DNA of 64,000 bases, taken from NCBI GenBank assembly GCA_944321955.1, contig CALUNG010000003.1, forward strand, positions 1 through 64,000, read 5' to 3'. This document shows positions 43,744 to 52,686 of this stretch, piece after piece (positions within the stretch are counted from its first letter, which is position 1; every line of letters starts with the position of its first letter). A program made the translations under genes and the position numbers. The notes beneath the pieces are model-generated. The model was not told where the DNA came from. It was given only the letters and a program-made list of their open reading frames with translations, and made no database searches. The stretch comes from an uncultured Alistipes sp. (GTDB lineage: Bacteria > Bacteroidota > Bacteroidia > Bacteroidales > Rikenellaceae).

Positions 43744-45693
43744 ATGAAAAAAGCGATAATCTCGATATTTGCACTGGCAGCTCTCGTTGGATGCAGCGAG
43801 AGTGCCACGGACGAGACCGTCTCATACGCCGGCGAAGCCGGGACGGGGTCCTATGTCGAACACATATCCATCGGGGCAACGGCCGCAGCCGACACGACGA
43901 GAGCCCTCTATGACGAGAATCTCGATGCCGAATGGGAATCCGGCGACCGGATCAAGGTTCTGCATGGATTCATCGAATACACTTTCCCGTCTAAAACAGT
44001 CGAGGCAAGCATTCTCGACCTCACCGATGGCGAGGGTACAGGCAGCGCCATGTTCTCCGGCGACATAACGGTAACCGGCAACGACGCCTATTATCACTCG
44101 GCATATCCGGCCGAAGCAAGCGAACTCTACATCAAGCGTTCCGCGGCATCGGTAGGCACCAATAACTCGACGACCACCTGCCGCATCACCATTCCCTCCG
44201 AACAGGACGGCAGATGGGAGCCCTACATGTGGGCTACGACCCCGTCGGCCGTAAGCCTCGACAATCTCGAAGGATTCGACTACAACATTCTCAACGGCGC
44301 CATCTGCGTACGCGTATTCGATAATGACCGCACCACTCCCAAGCGGATCAAGTCCATCACGATAGAGTCAACCGGTTCGCAGCTTGTCGGCACCTTCTCC
44401 GCAACTGCCGAACGCACGTCGGCATTGGGCACATTCTCCTTCAGCGGCAACAGCAACACCATTACCGCCGACAATCTCGACACTATCGAGAAAACGGGAG
44501 ACTACTATGAATACCGTTTCGAGGTCGCACCCGTCTCTGTGGAGGGGCTTACCATAACGCTTGTCGATACGGAAGGCTCCGAGATAACACGTACCGTCGG
44601 AGCCAAGACATTCACGGCAAACCACCGTACCGGATTCAACATCTACTGGGATGCCGTCTCGATAGCCATGGACGAAACCACATCGTGGTACGAGCGCTAT
44701 GCCACTGACAATCAGACCGACCTTGCAATGGGAACCATATTCGTCAACGGCGTACACGTACGTGGAGTCGGAGCCTCACAGATAGCCAAGGCAGGCATCG
44801 AGATCAACGGAGCATTCTATCAGACCACACCGGCGGCCGATTACGATATGGCCATAGGATCGTTCGCAAGCGGCGAATATGCCGTCAACGCATACGTACA
44901 GTTCGCGGACGGCAAGGAGCTTCGCACCGAGACACGTACGGTACATGTCACGGCCTCGCTGCCAGCAATCGCCAGCCACTACATACGTTCGTCGTACAAC
45001 GACAACGGCGCAACGGCAAAGACCAACGATCTTGTCGGCAACCGCATATACGCGAATGTCGTACTCAACGACCCGTACGTGCAGTCGTCGCTGGTATCGA
45101 GCACGACGCTCTACTGCGGGTCCGCATCGCAGCAGGGCACCGCAGGCAGCGAATTCACGACCGGAGACCTCGCATGGGGACGTTACGACAACTGCCACGT
45201 GACGGTAGTTCTCGGCAACGGCTACACGCTCAATACACCGGCATATGTCACCAATGTTACCGGCATACCATACTATCTGGATCCCGACAGCGCCACACCG
45301 GCAGGATGGAGCACCAGCAATACGTCAGAATGGGACGGACACATCAGATTCAACACGACAGATGCCTATGCCGTATCGCCCGCATTCTATGTTCCCGAGC
45401 CTTTTGACGTAACTGCCACGATAAGTGCCTATGCATATGGAGGTACGCTTTACGGCCGATACAACCCGTCTGTCTACATATCGGCTTCGAACTACGGCAA
45501 TGCCTCCGGCGAAGCAACGACTCTTTCGGGCTCAAACCTGCTTCCTAATGCAGGAGCCAAATACAATGATGTCAGTCGTACGGTTTCGTTAGGCAGCGTA
45601 AGCAGCATATGCATCTACACCAGCGGGAAAGGGAGCAGCTTGACATTAGGGACCAATGGCGTGGTCGTAAGATCAATCTACATAGCATATTAA
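43744..45693 (+). CDS. Fimbrillin-like surface lipoprotein
   Basis: 649 residues. The signal MKKAIISIFALAALVGC gives a lipoprotein. About 30-310 resembles the fimbrillin family: IGATAAADTTRALYDEN, WESGDRIKVLHG, YYHSAYPAEA, FDYNILNGAICVRVFD and the FEVAPVSVEGLTITLVDTEG segment. About 330-420 is a beta-rich module, and the C-terminal 200 residues are a beta-sandwich of unknown type. It probably forms or decorates a surface fibre. It is longer than usual fimbrillins. Unlike typical fim loci, no anchor or usher-like partner is next to it, only the peptide gene. Confidence 0.75.
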   Translation: MKKAIISIFALAALVGCSESATDETVSYAGEAGTGSYVEHISIGATAAADTTRALYDENLDAEWESGDRIKVLHGFIEYTFPSKTVEASILDLTDGEGTGSAMFSGDITVTGNDAYYHSAYPAEASELYIKRSAASVGTNNSTTTCRITIPSEQDGRWEPYMWATTPSAVSLDNLEGFDYNILNGAICVRVFDNDRTTPKRIKSITIESTGSQLVGTFSATAERTSALGTFSFSGNSNTITADNLDTIEKTGDYYEYRFEVAPVSVEGLTITLVDTEGSEITRTVGAKTFTANHRTGFNIYWDAVSIAMDETTSWYERYATDNQTDLAMGTIFVNGVHVRGVGASQIAKAGIEINGAFYQTTPAADYDMAIGSFASGEYAVNAYVQFADGKELRTETRTVHVTASLPAIASHYIRSSYNDNGATAKTNDLVGNRIYANVVLNDPYVQSSLVSSTTLYCGSASQQGTAGSEFTTGDLAWGRYDNCHVTVVLGNGYTLNTPAYVTNVTGIPYYLDPDSATPAGWSTSNTSEWDGHIRFNTTDAYAVSPAFYVPEPFDVTATISAYAYGGTLYGRYNPSVYISASNYGNASGEATTLSGSNLLPNAGAKYNDVSRTVSLGSVSSICIYTSGKGSSLTLGTNGVVVRSIYIAY

Positions 45694-45715
45694 TTCCATA
45701 ACAGCTACCAATACA

Positions 45716-45753
45716 AGCGAGAGCCGCATCCGTTTAGGGATGCGGCTCTCGCT
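45716..45753. terminator. Bidirectional terminator between convergent genes
   Basis: AGCGAGAGCCGCATCC pairs perfectly with GGATGCGGCTCTCGCT over 16 bases with a 6-base loop. Neither side has a long T-run. Confidence 0.72.
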
Positions 45754-45772
45754 GCATTTACGGATACCCGGT

Positions 45773-46693
45773 CTATTTGAAATGGCCGTGCACCATCGTG
45801 GCAGTTGTAGCGGTCTTGCGGTACGACCGCAGCACAAGACCTATGCCGACGAATATCACCACGGCAAACAGTGCCGTATCGAGATGCAGCTTGTCGAGGC
45901 CCAAAGCCACGGACAACGCTATGGCCAGCACCGGCTGCAGATAGGTATAGATGCTCGTAACGGTGGCGGGCACGAACTTCAGCGCATAGTTCAACATGAG
46001 GTTCGGCAGATAGGTCGGCACAACCAGCACGAACAGTGCGGCAAGCGCTATCTTCGTATCCATGGCCGCAAAGTCGGTATGCACGATCTCGCGAGCTCCG
46101 AAAGGCAGGGCCATGACTGCCGCCAGACAGTAGACCCACCGCAGGACGGTTGTTATCCTGTATTTCGATATCAGCTTCTTGATCCATACCATGTAGACGG
46201 CCGTGGAGCATGCACACAGGAATATCATCAGGTTGCCGACAAGCTGCGAGTGTTCATGCGAGGCGGTATCACCGGTAAGCACTACAGCGGCGGCTCCGCC
46301 CATACCGAGAATCAGTCCTGCGACCTTCAGTTTGGAAAAGCGGTCCATACCCATCGCCACCGAGAGGATCAATACCAGCAACGGCACGATGGTATCGATG
46401 ATCGAGCCGTCGATCGGCGAGGTACGCGACAGACCGAACATCAGCAGCGTCTTGCGCAGGACGCCCATCAGCAGCGCGGCGCCGAACATGACACGTATGT
46501 CGCGGCTTTCGATCTTTTCGGGTTTCTGCCACAGCAGCGGCACGAGCGACAGCAGCGCCGTAACTATCAGCGACGCCGAGATCATGGCCATCGGAGCGAC
46601 ATACTTGCCGAGGACCATATTGTAGAAGGGATAATCCATCGCCCAGATGACATTGCACGTCAGCAGGGCGAGATGAGGTCGGAAATTATTCAT
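45773..46693 (-). CDS. EamA/DMT-family transporter
   Basis: 306 residues from the ATG at 46693 (a reading from 46714 is possible). About ten hydrophobic segments form two EamA repeats; the first begins LALLTCNVIWAMDYPFYNMV, and the second contains AVYMVWIKKLI. It is an inner-membrane exporter or importer of small metabolites. The substrate cannot be told. It stands alone, convergent with the fimbrillin-like gene. Confidence 0.88.
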   Translation of the reverse strand: MNNFRPHLALLTCNVIWAMDYPFYNMVLGKYVAPMAMISASLIVTALLSLVPLLWQKPEKIESRDIRVMFGAALLMGVLRKTLLMFGLSRTSPIDGSIIDTIVPLLVLILSVAMGMDRFSKLKVAGLILGMGGAAAVVLTGDTASHEHSQLVGNLMIFLCACSTAVYMVWIKKLISKYRITTVLRWVYCLAAVMALPFGAREIVHTDFAAMDTKIALAALFVLVVPTYLPNLMLNYALKFVPATVTSIYTYLQPVLAIALSVALGLDKLHLDTALFAVVIFVGIGLVLRSYRKTATTATMVHGHFK

Positions 46694-46756
46694 AGCGTAC
46701 GATTTTACACGCACCGATGCAAAAGTCGTACAAAATGCGGCAGACGGGACAGACGA

Positions 46757-47251
46757 TCAGATGTCCAGTCCCATAATATAGTCGTTCATGAAGTAGCCGT
46801 TGCCTATCGGGAAGTCTCCCTGACCGACGCGGCGCATGCCCTTGTGTTCATAGAAACCGAGAGCCTTGTTGAATCGGTTGACGTTGAGTTCGACACGGCA
46901 AGGTTCGGGGTGCATCTCCCGAATGCGACGTACGGCCTCGTCGAATAGGTAACCGCCCACACCGCGCCCCTGAAATTCGGGAATCACATATATCTTGTGA
47001 AGGTGGAACAGATCGGCACCGCACTGCTGTATCGACACATAACCGCAGGGAATACCGTCGTACGAGGCGATGAAGTAGCGGTGTCCCTCGTCGAACTGTC
47101 GGCGCACGACTTCGGGCGAATACATCATATCCATCATGTATTCGATCTGTTCGGGCGTCAGGATGGCTGCATAGGTAGCCGGAAAGGCCTTTCGGGCCAT
47201 TGAGTGTATCAGTGCGTAATCGTCGTATGATGCTTCTTCGGATGTTATCAT
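46757..47251 (-). CDS. GNAT-family N-acetyltransferase
   Basis: 164 residues. The acetyl-CoA-binding motif A reads IPEFQGRGVGGYLFDEAVRR (near 92-112), after a beta strand LHKIYV; motif B includes RVELNVNRFNKALGFYEHKG. The N-terminal half (ASYDDYALIHSMARKAFPATY) is typical of GNATs. It may acetylate a small molecule or a protein N-terminus; the substrate is unknown. It has its own -7 element. Confidence 0.87.
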   Translation of the reverse strand: MITSEEASYDDYALIHSMARKAFPATYAAILTPEQIEYMMDMMYSPEVVRRQFDEGHRYFIASYDGIPCGYVSIQQCGADLFHLHKIYVIPEFQGRGVGGYLFDEAVRRIREMHPEPCRVELNVNRFNKALGFYEHKGMRRVGQGDFPIGNGYFMNDYIMGLDI

Positions 47252-47272
47252 TTTCGTAGACTTTTATTACTG

Positions 47273-47280
47273 CAAAGGTA
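47273..47280 (-). promoter_or_regulatory. -7 element for the GNAT gene
   Basis: The minus strand reads TACCTTTG, 21 bases before the ATG at 47251. Confidence 0.55.
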
Positions 47281-47403
47281 GCGTTTTTTCGGATGCGACG
47301 ATCAAAAAAAGGGAGGGCGACACCCTTAACGGGCATCACCCTCTTCTTTCAGTCGGAAGGCGGAATTTCAGTCTTTTTCCCCTCCCCTCATGCTGCGAAA
47401 GGA

Positions 47404-49236
47404 TTACTCCTCCTTCTCGGCTTTCTTGGCCTTCTTGGGAGCAGCTGCGGCGCTCTCCTCCATGGCGGCCTTCAGTTCTGCCAGTCCGGCGATATCACCG
47501 AGCGTGGTCTTCTCGACCGAAGCGTTGATCTTCTTTACGCTCGACTTCGTTGCCTCGGCTGCAGCCTTCTTCTCGGCCTTCTCGGCAGCTACCTCGGCCT
47601 TCTTCGCCTCCTCGAACAGACGGGTGTGCGAGAGGGTGATGCGGCGTGCGGACTTCGAGAACTCGATAACCTTGAAGTCGGCCTTGTCGCCTACCTTCAG
47701 CGTAGTGCCATCCTCCTTGACGAGCTGCTTTGCGGGAGCGAAGCCCTCGACATTGTCGCCAAGCGATACGACAGCACCCTTGTCGGTCAGCTCGGTTACG
47801 GTACCCTCGTGAACGCTGTCTACATAGAACTGCTTCTCGAACTCGTTCCAGGGGTTCTCCTCAAGCTGCTTGTGGCCGAGGCTCAGACGACGGTTCTCCT
47901 TGTCGATCTCGAGAACAACGACCTCGATATCGGCACCGATCGAAGTGAACTCTCCGGGGTGCTTGATCTTCTTGGTCCACGACAGATCCGAAATGTGGAT
48001 CAGACCGTCGATACCCTCCTCGATCTCGACGAATACACCGAAGTTGGTGAAGTTGCGCACCTTGGCCATGCACTTCGTGCCGACGGGGTACTTGGTTTCG
48101 ATGTTCTCCCACGGATCGGCCGTAAGCTGCTTGATACCGAGCGACATCTTACGCTCTGCACGGTCGAGTGTCAGAATAACGGCCTCGACCTCGTCGCCTA
48201 CCTTCAGGAAGTCCTGAGCCGAACGCAGGTGCTGGCTCCACGACATCTCCGATACGTGGATAAGTCCCTCGACACCCGGAGCGATCTCGACGAACGCACC
48301 GTAGTCGGCCATAACGACAACCTTGCCCTTGACCTTGTCGCCAACCTTGAGGTTGGGATCGAGAGCCTCCCACGGATGGGGAACGAGCTGCTTGAGACCC
48401 AGAGCAATACGCTTCTTCGCCTCGTCGAAGTCGAGAATTACGACCTTGATCTTCTGGTCGAGCGAAACGATCTCCTCGGGGTGATTTACGCGGCCCCACG
48501 ACAGGTCGGTGATGTGGATAAGACCGTCCACACCGCCCAGGTCGACGAATACTCCGTACGAAGTGATATTCTTGACCGTACCTTCGAGGATCTGACCCTT
48601 CTCGAGTTTGGACATGATGACATGCTTCTGAGCTTCGAGCTCGGCCTCGATGAGAGCCTTGTGCGAAACGACAACGTTGCGGAACTCCTGGTTGATCTTG
48701 ACAACCTTGAACTCCATGGTCTTGTCGACGTAAACATCGTAGTCGCGAATCGGTTTCACGTCGATCTGCGATCCCGGCAGGAACGCCTCGATACCGAACA
48801 CGTCCACGATCATACCGCCCTTGGTACGGCATTTCACGTAACCCTTGATTACCTCGTCCTTCTCGAGAGCCTCGTTTACGCGATCCCAGCTCTTGAGCTG
48901 ACGGGCCTTCTTGTGCGAGAGTGCGAGCTGACCCGACTTGTCCTCGACGGACTCGACGTATACCTCGACCTTGTCGCCGACCTTGAGATCCGAATTGTAA
49001 CGGAACTCCGATACGGGAATCATACCCTCGCTCTTGTAGCCGATATTCACGACGACTTCGCGCTTGTTGATTTCGGTTACCGTACCCTCGACAACCTCGC
49101 CTACGGCAATGTTGGACATTGTCTTGTCGTATGCCTCGCTGATCTGCTCCTTGGGCTGATCGTAAAGGTTCGACTCGTTTTCAAACGCACTCCAATCGAA
49201 ATCCTCGTTGGCTACTGCTTTTTTTACTTCTTCCAT
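47404..49236 (-). CDS. rpsA: 30S ribosomal protein S1
   Basis: 610 residues with six S1/OB repeats. Recognisable segments are VVEGTVTEINKREVVVNIGYKSEGMIPVSEF (repeat 1), LEGTVKNITSYGVFVDLGGVDGLIHITDLSWGR (3) and KVRNFTNFGVFVEIEEGIDGLIHISDLSW (5). The C-terminus is a Lys/Ala-rich tail. S1 recruits mRNA to the 30S subunit, which matters in a group with few Shine-Dalgarno sites. A consensus promoter lies about 100 bases upstream, leaving a long leader that may be autoregulated. Confidence 0.96.
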   Translation of the reverse strand: MEEVKKAVANEDFDWSAFENESNLYDQPKEQISEAYDKTMSNIAVGEVVEGTVTEINKREVVVNIGYKSEGMIPVSEFRYNSDLKVGDKVEVYVESVEDKSGQLALSHKKARQLKSWDRVNEALEKDEVIKGYVKCRTKGGMIVDVFGIEAFLPGSQIDVKPIRDYDVYVDKTMEFKVVKINQEFRNVVVSHKALIEAELEAQKHVIMSKLEKGQILEGTVKNITSYGVFVDLGGVDGLIHITDLSWGRVNHPEEIVSLDQKIKVVILDFDEAKKRIALGLKQLVPHPWEALDPNLKVGDKVKGKVVVMADYGAFVEIAPGVEGLIHVSEMSWSQHLRSAQDFLKVGDEVEAVILTLDRAERKMSLGIKQLTADPWENIETKYPVGTKCMAKVRNFTNFGVFVEIEEGIDGLIHISDLSWTKKIKHPGEFTSIGADIEVVVLEIDKENRRLSLGHKQLEENPWNEFEKQFYVDSVHEGTVTELTDKGAVVSLGDNVEGFAPAKQLVKEDGTTLKVGDKADFKVIEFSKSARRITLSHTRLFEEAKKAEVAAEKAEKKAAAEATKSSVKKINASVEKTTLGDIAGLAELKAAMEESAAAAPKKAKKAEKEE

Positions 49237-49333
49237 AATGGAATTTTGAATTTGCGATACAATCGCTCGTTAAAAGTTAATGATTCAGTTAATTACTCCA
49301 CTGCACGCGCATGTGACCCGCGCACAAGGACTG

Positions 49334-49364
49334 CAAAGATACTAAAGTTTTGCATATAAGCAAA
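49334..49364 (-). promoter_or_regulatory. Promoter of rpsA
   Basis: On the minus strand, TTTG (49364-49361), 19 bases, then TATCTTTG (49341-49334). Full consensus; leader about 90 bases. Confidence 0.78.
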
Positions 49365-49476
49365 GCCGCAGGTAAATATTTTTCATCCAGGACGTTTAAC
49401 GCTCCCCGCCAAAAAGAGACTCCGCCCGTCCTGATCATGGACGGGCGGAGCTGTTGTCTGCCGAACGGATGCATCG

Positions 49477-50910
49477 TCAGCGTTTTGCCACATGCTGCTT
49501 CGGGGTGTTCGAGAAGCGCACGGGCGAATGGCGGCGGAAGTAGTCGATACCCAGATCGAGAACCTTCATATCCTCATGAGGCTCAATGTCTACGGCCTCG
49601 ATACCATCATACTTGTCGGCTATGTAGTTGCACATGGCGACCTTGTAGAGATGGGCGGCCCGCAACGTCGGGAAGGTCACGTCGACGGCCTCGCCGCGAT
49701 CGTCGACCCATATCGTGTATGGCGCCGTCGAGAAGAGATCCACACGGTGCGACTCCTTGGCGTTGCCCGTATCGTTGTATTTGGTGATAATCATGCGGCG
49801 CATCTGCTCGGGTGTCATCTTCATCGTCGTAACCGTCGAGAAGAAGGGTTCGAGGTCGAACAGCTGCGCACGGCTGACGCTGTCGGCAGCAAGTTCCGCA
49901 AGACGTATGCCTCCGTAGTGGTAAAATCCCACATCCGAACCGGTGGCACGGGCTATTATCGTGGTCTGCATGTCGGCCAGCCCCACACGGTCGAGCTTCA
50001 CGGCATTATACCCCACCTTTTCGTGCAGGTGAGGGTCGGCCATGATCTCGTCCACAATCTCCTGGAAGTCGTCGTCGGCCTCGTATCCGTCGAGCATCAC
50101 GTTCTCGTAGTCGATACTGCGCACCTCGAGACCCCGCATCGTGATCTTCGTGGCGCCCACCGCTATCAGCGACTTGCGGGTCTGCCCGATAACCGTATTG
50201 CACACTACCGTATCGGCCAGCACGTGCGTATGTCCGCTGACAATCAATGCATAGTCGTCCGTACGACCGGCCAGCTCGATATCCTTGTCATAGCCCATGT
50301 GCGACAGCAGCACCAGCAGGTTACATTTGCGTTTCAGGGCCTCGGCCTCGTCGATGGCGGCCTGCTGCGGATCAGGGAAACTCAATCCTTCGAAACAGCT
50401 GTGGTTGCCGTCCGGATGGCCGTTGTCATAGTTGGTCACCACGCCCACGAAGCCGATCTTCACGCCGTCGGCCTCGATAATCGTAGACTGAGCCACGTAG
50501 GGAAACTTGCCGTCTTCGCTCCTGATATTGGCACATACCAGACGGAACCCGTAATCTGGCAGCATGCGGGCGAGAAAATCCCTGCCGCCATCGAATTCAT
50601 GATTGCCGAAGGTGCCCACATCGTAACCCAGTTCGTTCATCAGGTCGATGATGGGTTTGCGCGGCTCGGGGGCCAGGTCCACGAAGGCATTTCCCGTCCA
50701 GCGATCGCCCGCATCGACCAGTATGACCGTCGCCGTATCGCGACACTTCTCGACGGCTTCGGCCAGACGCGGGAAGTTTTCGATTGCGGCATGCATGTCG
50801 TTCGTCGACAGAATCACGATCTGATGCCGTTCCACATAGCGGTGGTAGAAGGCCACGGCCGCCGGCGTCAGCAGCAGCACGAAACAGAGAACATACAATG
50901 TCTTCTTCAT
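49477..50910 (-). CDS. 5'-nucleotidase/UshA-type metallophosphatase
   Basis: 477 residues. An N-terminal membrane segment (MKKTLYVLCFVLLLTPAAVAF) anchors or exports it. The calcineurin-like domain has STNDMHAAIE (metal-binding D and H), ILVDAGDRWTGN, GTFGNHEFDGG and SGHTHVLAD. The C-terminal 5'-nucleotidase domain contains SDVGFYHYGGIRL and TMKMTPEQMRRMI. It probably hydrolyses nucleotides or similar phosphoesters in the periplasm. It is divergent from the nucleoside kinase gene, which could reuse the nucleosides released. Confidence 0.88.
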   Translation of the reverse strand: MKKTLYVLCFVLLLTPAAVAFYHRYVERHQIVILSTNDMHAAIENFPRLAEAVEKCRDTATVILVDAGDRWTGNAFVDLAPEPRKPIIDLMNELGYDVGTFGNHEFDGGRDFLARMLPDYGFRLVCANIRSEDGKFPYVAQSTIIEADGVKIGFVGVVTNYDNGHPDGNHSCFEGLSFPDPQQAAIDEAEALKRKCNLLVLLSHMGYDKDIELAGRTDDYALIVSGHTHVLADTVVCNTVIGQTRKSLIAVGATKITMRGLEVRSIDYENVMLDGYEADDDFQEIVDEIMADPHLHEKVGYNAVKLDRVGLADMQTTIIARATGSDVGFYHYGGIRLAELAADSVSRAQLFDLEPFFSTVTTMKMTPEQMRRMIITKYNDTGNAKESHRVDLFSTAPYTIWVDDRGEAVDVTFPTLRAAHLYKVAMCNYIADKYDGIEAVDIEPHEDMKVLDLGIDYFRRHSPVRFSNTPKQHVAKR

Positions 50911-50932
50911 AGGAAAAAATATTACGTTGTGT

Positions 50933-50964
50933 CAAAGTTACGAAATTATCACTATCTTTACAAA
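50933..50964 (-). promoter_or_regulatory. Promoter of the 5'-nucleotidase-like gene
   Basis: The minus strand has two TAACTTTG boxes. The upstream one (ending at 50961) supplies a TTTG exactly 20 bases before the second (50940-50933), so together they form a full -33/-7 promoter, with a leader of about 20 bases. Confidence 0.68.
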
Positions 50965-50988
50965 GTTATTTGCACATTCGGACAGCAC

Positions 50989-52656
50989 GTGGAAAAGATA
51001 AGGATAATTTGCGAGAATACGGGCTCATCATTCGAGACCGAGATGGGTACATCGCTGCTCGATATAGCCGGCCGAATCGGAGCCAATGGTAAGCATCCTT
51101 TTCTGGCGGCGTACGTAAACAACCGCATCAAGGAGCTCAACTACGTAATATACACCCCCATAACCGTCCGTTTCATAGACATAACCCACTTCGAAGGTTA
51201 CCGCGTCTACCAGCGTACGGTATCGTTCATCATGCAGGCGGCCGTGCGTGAGGTCTATCCCGGCCGCCGTTTCTACATACGTCACTCGCTCGGCGACGGT
51301 TTCTACTGCGAGATCGAGGGCGAAAACGGCATTGCGCAGGAGCGCTGCGACGCCATCGAGGCCGCCGCACGCCGCATCGTGGCCCGGAATCTGCCCATAA
51401 CGCGGCGCAAGCTGCTCACCAGCGAAGCCCGCGCGATATACGAAAAGCTCGGTTTCGACGACAAGATAGCCCTGCTCGAGACGCGTCCGCGCCTCTACAG
51501 CGAGATCTACACCATGGGCGACATCGCCGGATACTTCTACGGAGCTCTGGCTCCGTCGACAGGCTATGCCACGGCTTTCGAGGTCAGACCGTACTACAAC
51601 GGTTTCTATCTGGCCCTGCCCAAGCGTTCGGACACGTCGCAGATCGAGACGGCCGTGCATCTCGACAAGATGTTCGACATCTTCCACGAATACCAGACAT
51701 GGGTCAACATCATGGGAGTTCCGACCGTCGGCAGCCTCAACGAGAAGATCCTCGGCGGCGACGCCAGCGAACTGATAAAGATAGCCGAGGCCTTCCACGA
51801 GAAGAAACTCGCACAGATAGCCGACACCATAGCCGCAGCCAATGCCACACGCGGCGTACGCATGGTGCTGATATCGGGGCCGTCGTCGAGCGGCAAGACC
51901 ACCTTTGCCAAACGTCTGGGTGTACAGTTGCGCGTTCTGGGGCTCAATCCCGTGCTGATATCTCTCGACGACTACTTCGTCGACCGCGAGAAGACGCCAC
52001 GCGACGAGAAGGGAAACTACGACTTCGAAGCCCTCGAGGCGATCGATCTGGCTCAGCTCAACGAGCACCTCAAGCGGCTGGCGGCCGGCGAGAGCGTGGC
52101 CATACCGCGCTACGACTTCATCACGGGCAAACGTCAGTGGCACGAGAACCCGCTGCGCCTCGACGAGCACTCGATACTCATCATGGAGGGCATACACGGG
52201 CTCAACCCGCGTCTCACGCCGAGTATTCCCGACAGCGTCAAGTTCAAGATATACATATCGTGCTTCACGTCGGTGGCCATGGACAACCTGTCGCGCATAC
52301 CGACAACCGACAACCGAATGCTGCGACGCATCACGCGCGACTACGCCACCCGCGGAAACAACGCCTACGACACCATCGCCCGCTGGGGAAGCGTCCGCCG
52401 CGGCGAGGAGAAGCACATATTCCCCTATCAGGAGAATGCCGACGTGATGTTCAACTCGTCGCTGCTGTACGAGATATCGGTATTGCGGCCGTTCGTCGAG
52501 CCGATGCTTCGCGAAGTGCCCGACACGGTACCCGAGTACGGCGAGGCACGCCGTCTGCTGAAGTTCCTCGACAACTTCACGCCGATCAGGCCCGACGAAA
52601 TTCCGCCAACGTCGCTGCTCCGCGAGTTCATCGGAGGCAGCAGCTTCAAATATTAG
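50989..52656 (+). CDS. Nucleoside kinase (uridine-kinase-like) with ThrRS-type N-terminal domain
   Basis: 555 residues from a GTG at 50989; the open frame continues upstream for 500 codons, but only antisense to the nucleotidase gene. Residues about 1-60 are TGS-like, 60-220 resemble the editing/second domain of threonyl-tRNA synthetase (YIRHSLGDGFYCEIEG). The kinase domain has Walker A ISGPSSSGKTTFAKRLG, LISLDDYFVDREKTPRDEKG and IMEGIHGLNPRL. This two-part architecture is common in Bacteroidales and Firmicutes. It phosphorylates a nucleoside, probably uridine or cytidine. gcvP starts 30 bases downstream. Confidence 0.9.
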   Translation: MEKIRIICENTGSSFETEMGTSLLDIAGRIGANGKHPFLAAYVNNRIKELNYVIYTPITVRFIDITHFEGYRVYQRTVSFIMQAAVREVYPGRRFYIRHSLGDGFYCEIEGENGIAQERCDAIEAAARRIVARNLPITRRKLLTSEARAIYEKLGFDDKIALLETRPRLYSEIYTMGDIAGYFYGALAPSTGYATAFEVRPYYNGFYLALPKRSDTSQIETAVHLDKMFDIFHEYQTWVNIMGVPTVGSLNEKILGGDASELIKIAEAFHEKKLAQIADTIAAANATRGVRMVLISGPSSSGKTTFAKRLGVQLRVLGLNPVLISLDDYFVDREKTPRDEKGNYDFEALEAIDLAQLNEHLKRLAAGESVAIPRYDFITGKRQWHENPLRLDEHSILIMEGIHGLNPRLTPSIPDSVKFKIYISCFTSVAMDNLSRIPTTDNRMLRRITRDYATRGNNAYDTIARWGSVRRGEEKHIFPYQENADVMFNSSLLYEISVLRPFVEPMLREVPDTVPEYGEARRLLKFLDNFTPIRPDEIPPTSLLREFIGGSSFKY

Positions 52657-52686
52657 TCAAACTACAAAACAAACAATATACAGGAT

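Noticed and set aside
47293..49359. 688-codon open frame on the plus strand
   Set aside because: It is exactly antisense to rpsA; composition follows the rpsA codons in the opposite frame. The real gene is on the minus strand.
49492..50988. Open frame continuing 500 codons upstream of the nucleoside kinase (1054 codons in total)
   Set aside because: It is antisense to the 5'-nucleotidase-like gene, has no recognisable domain, and the kinase family starts at the GTG 50989.
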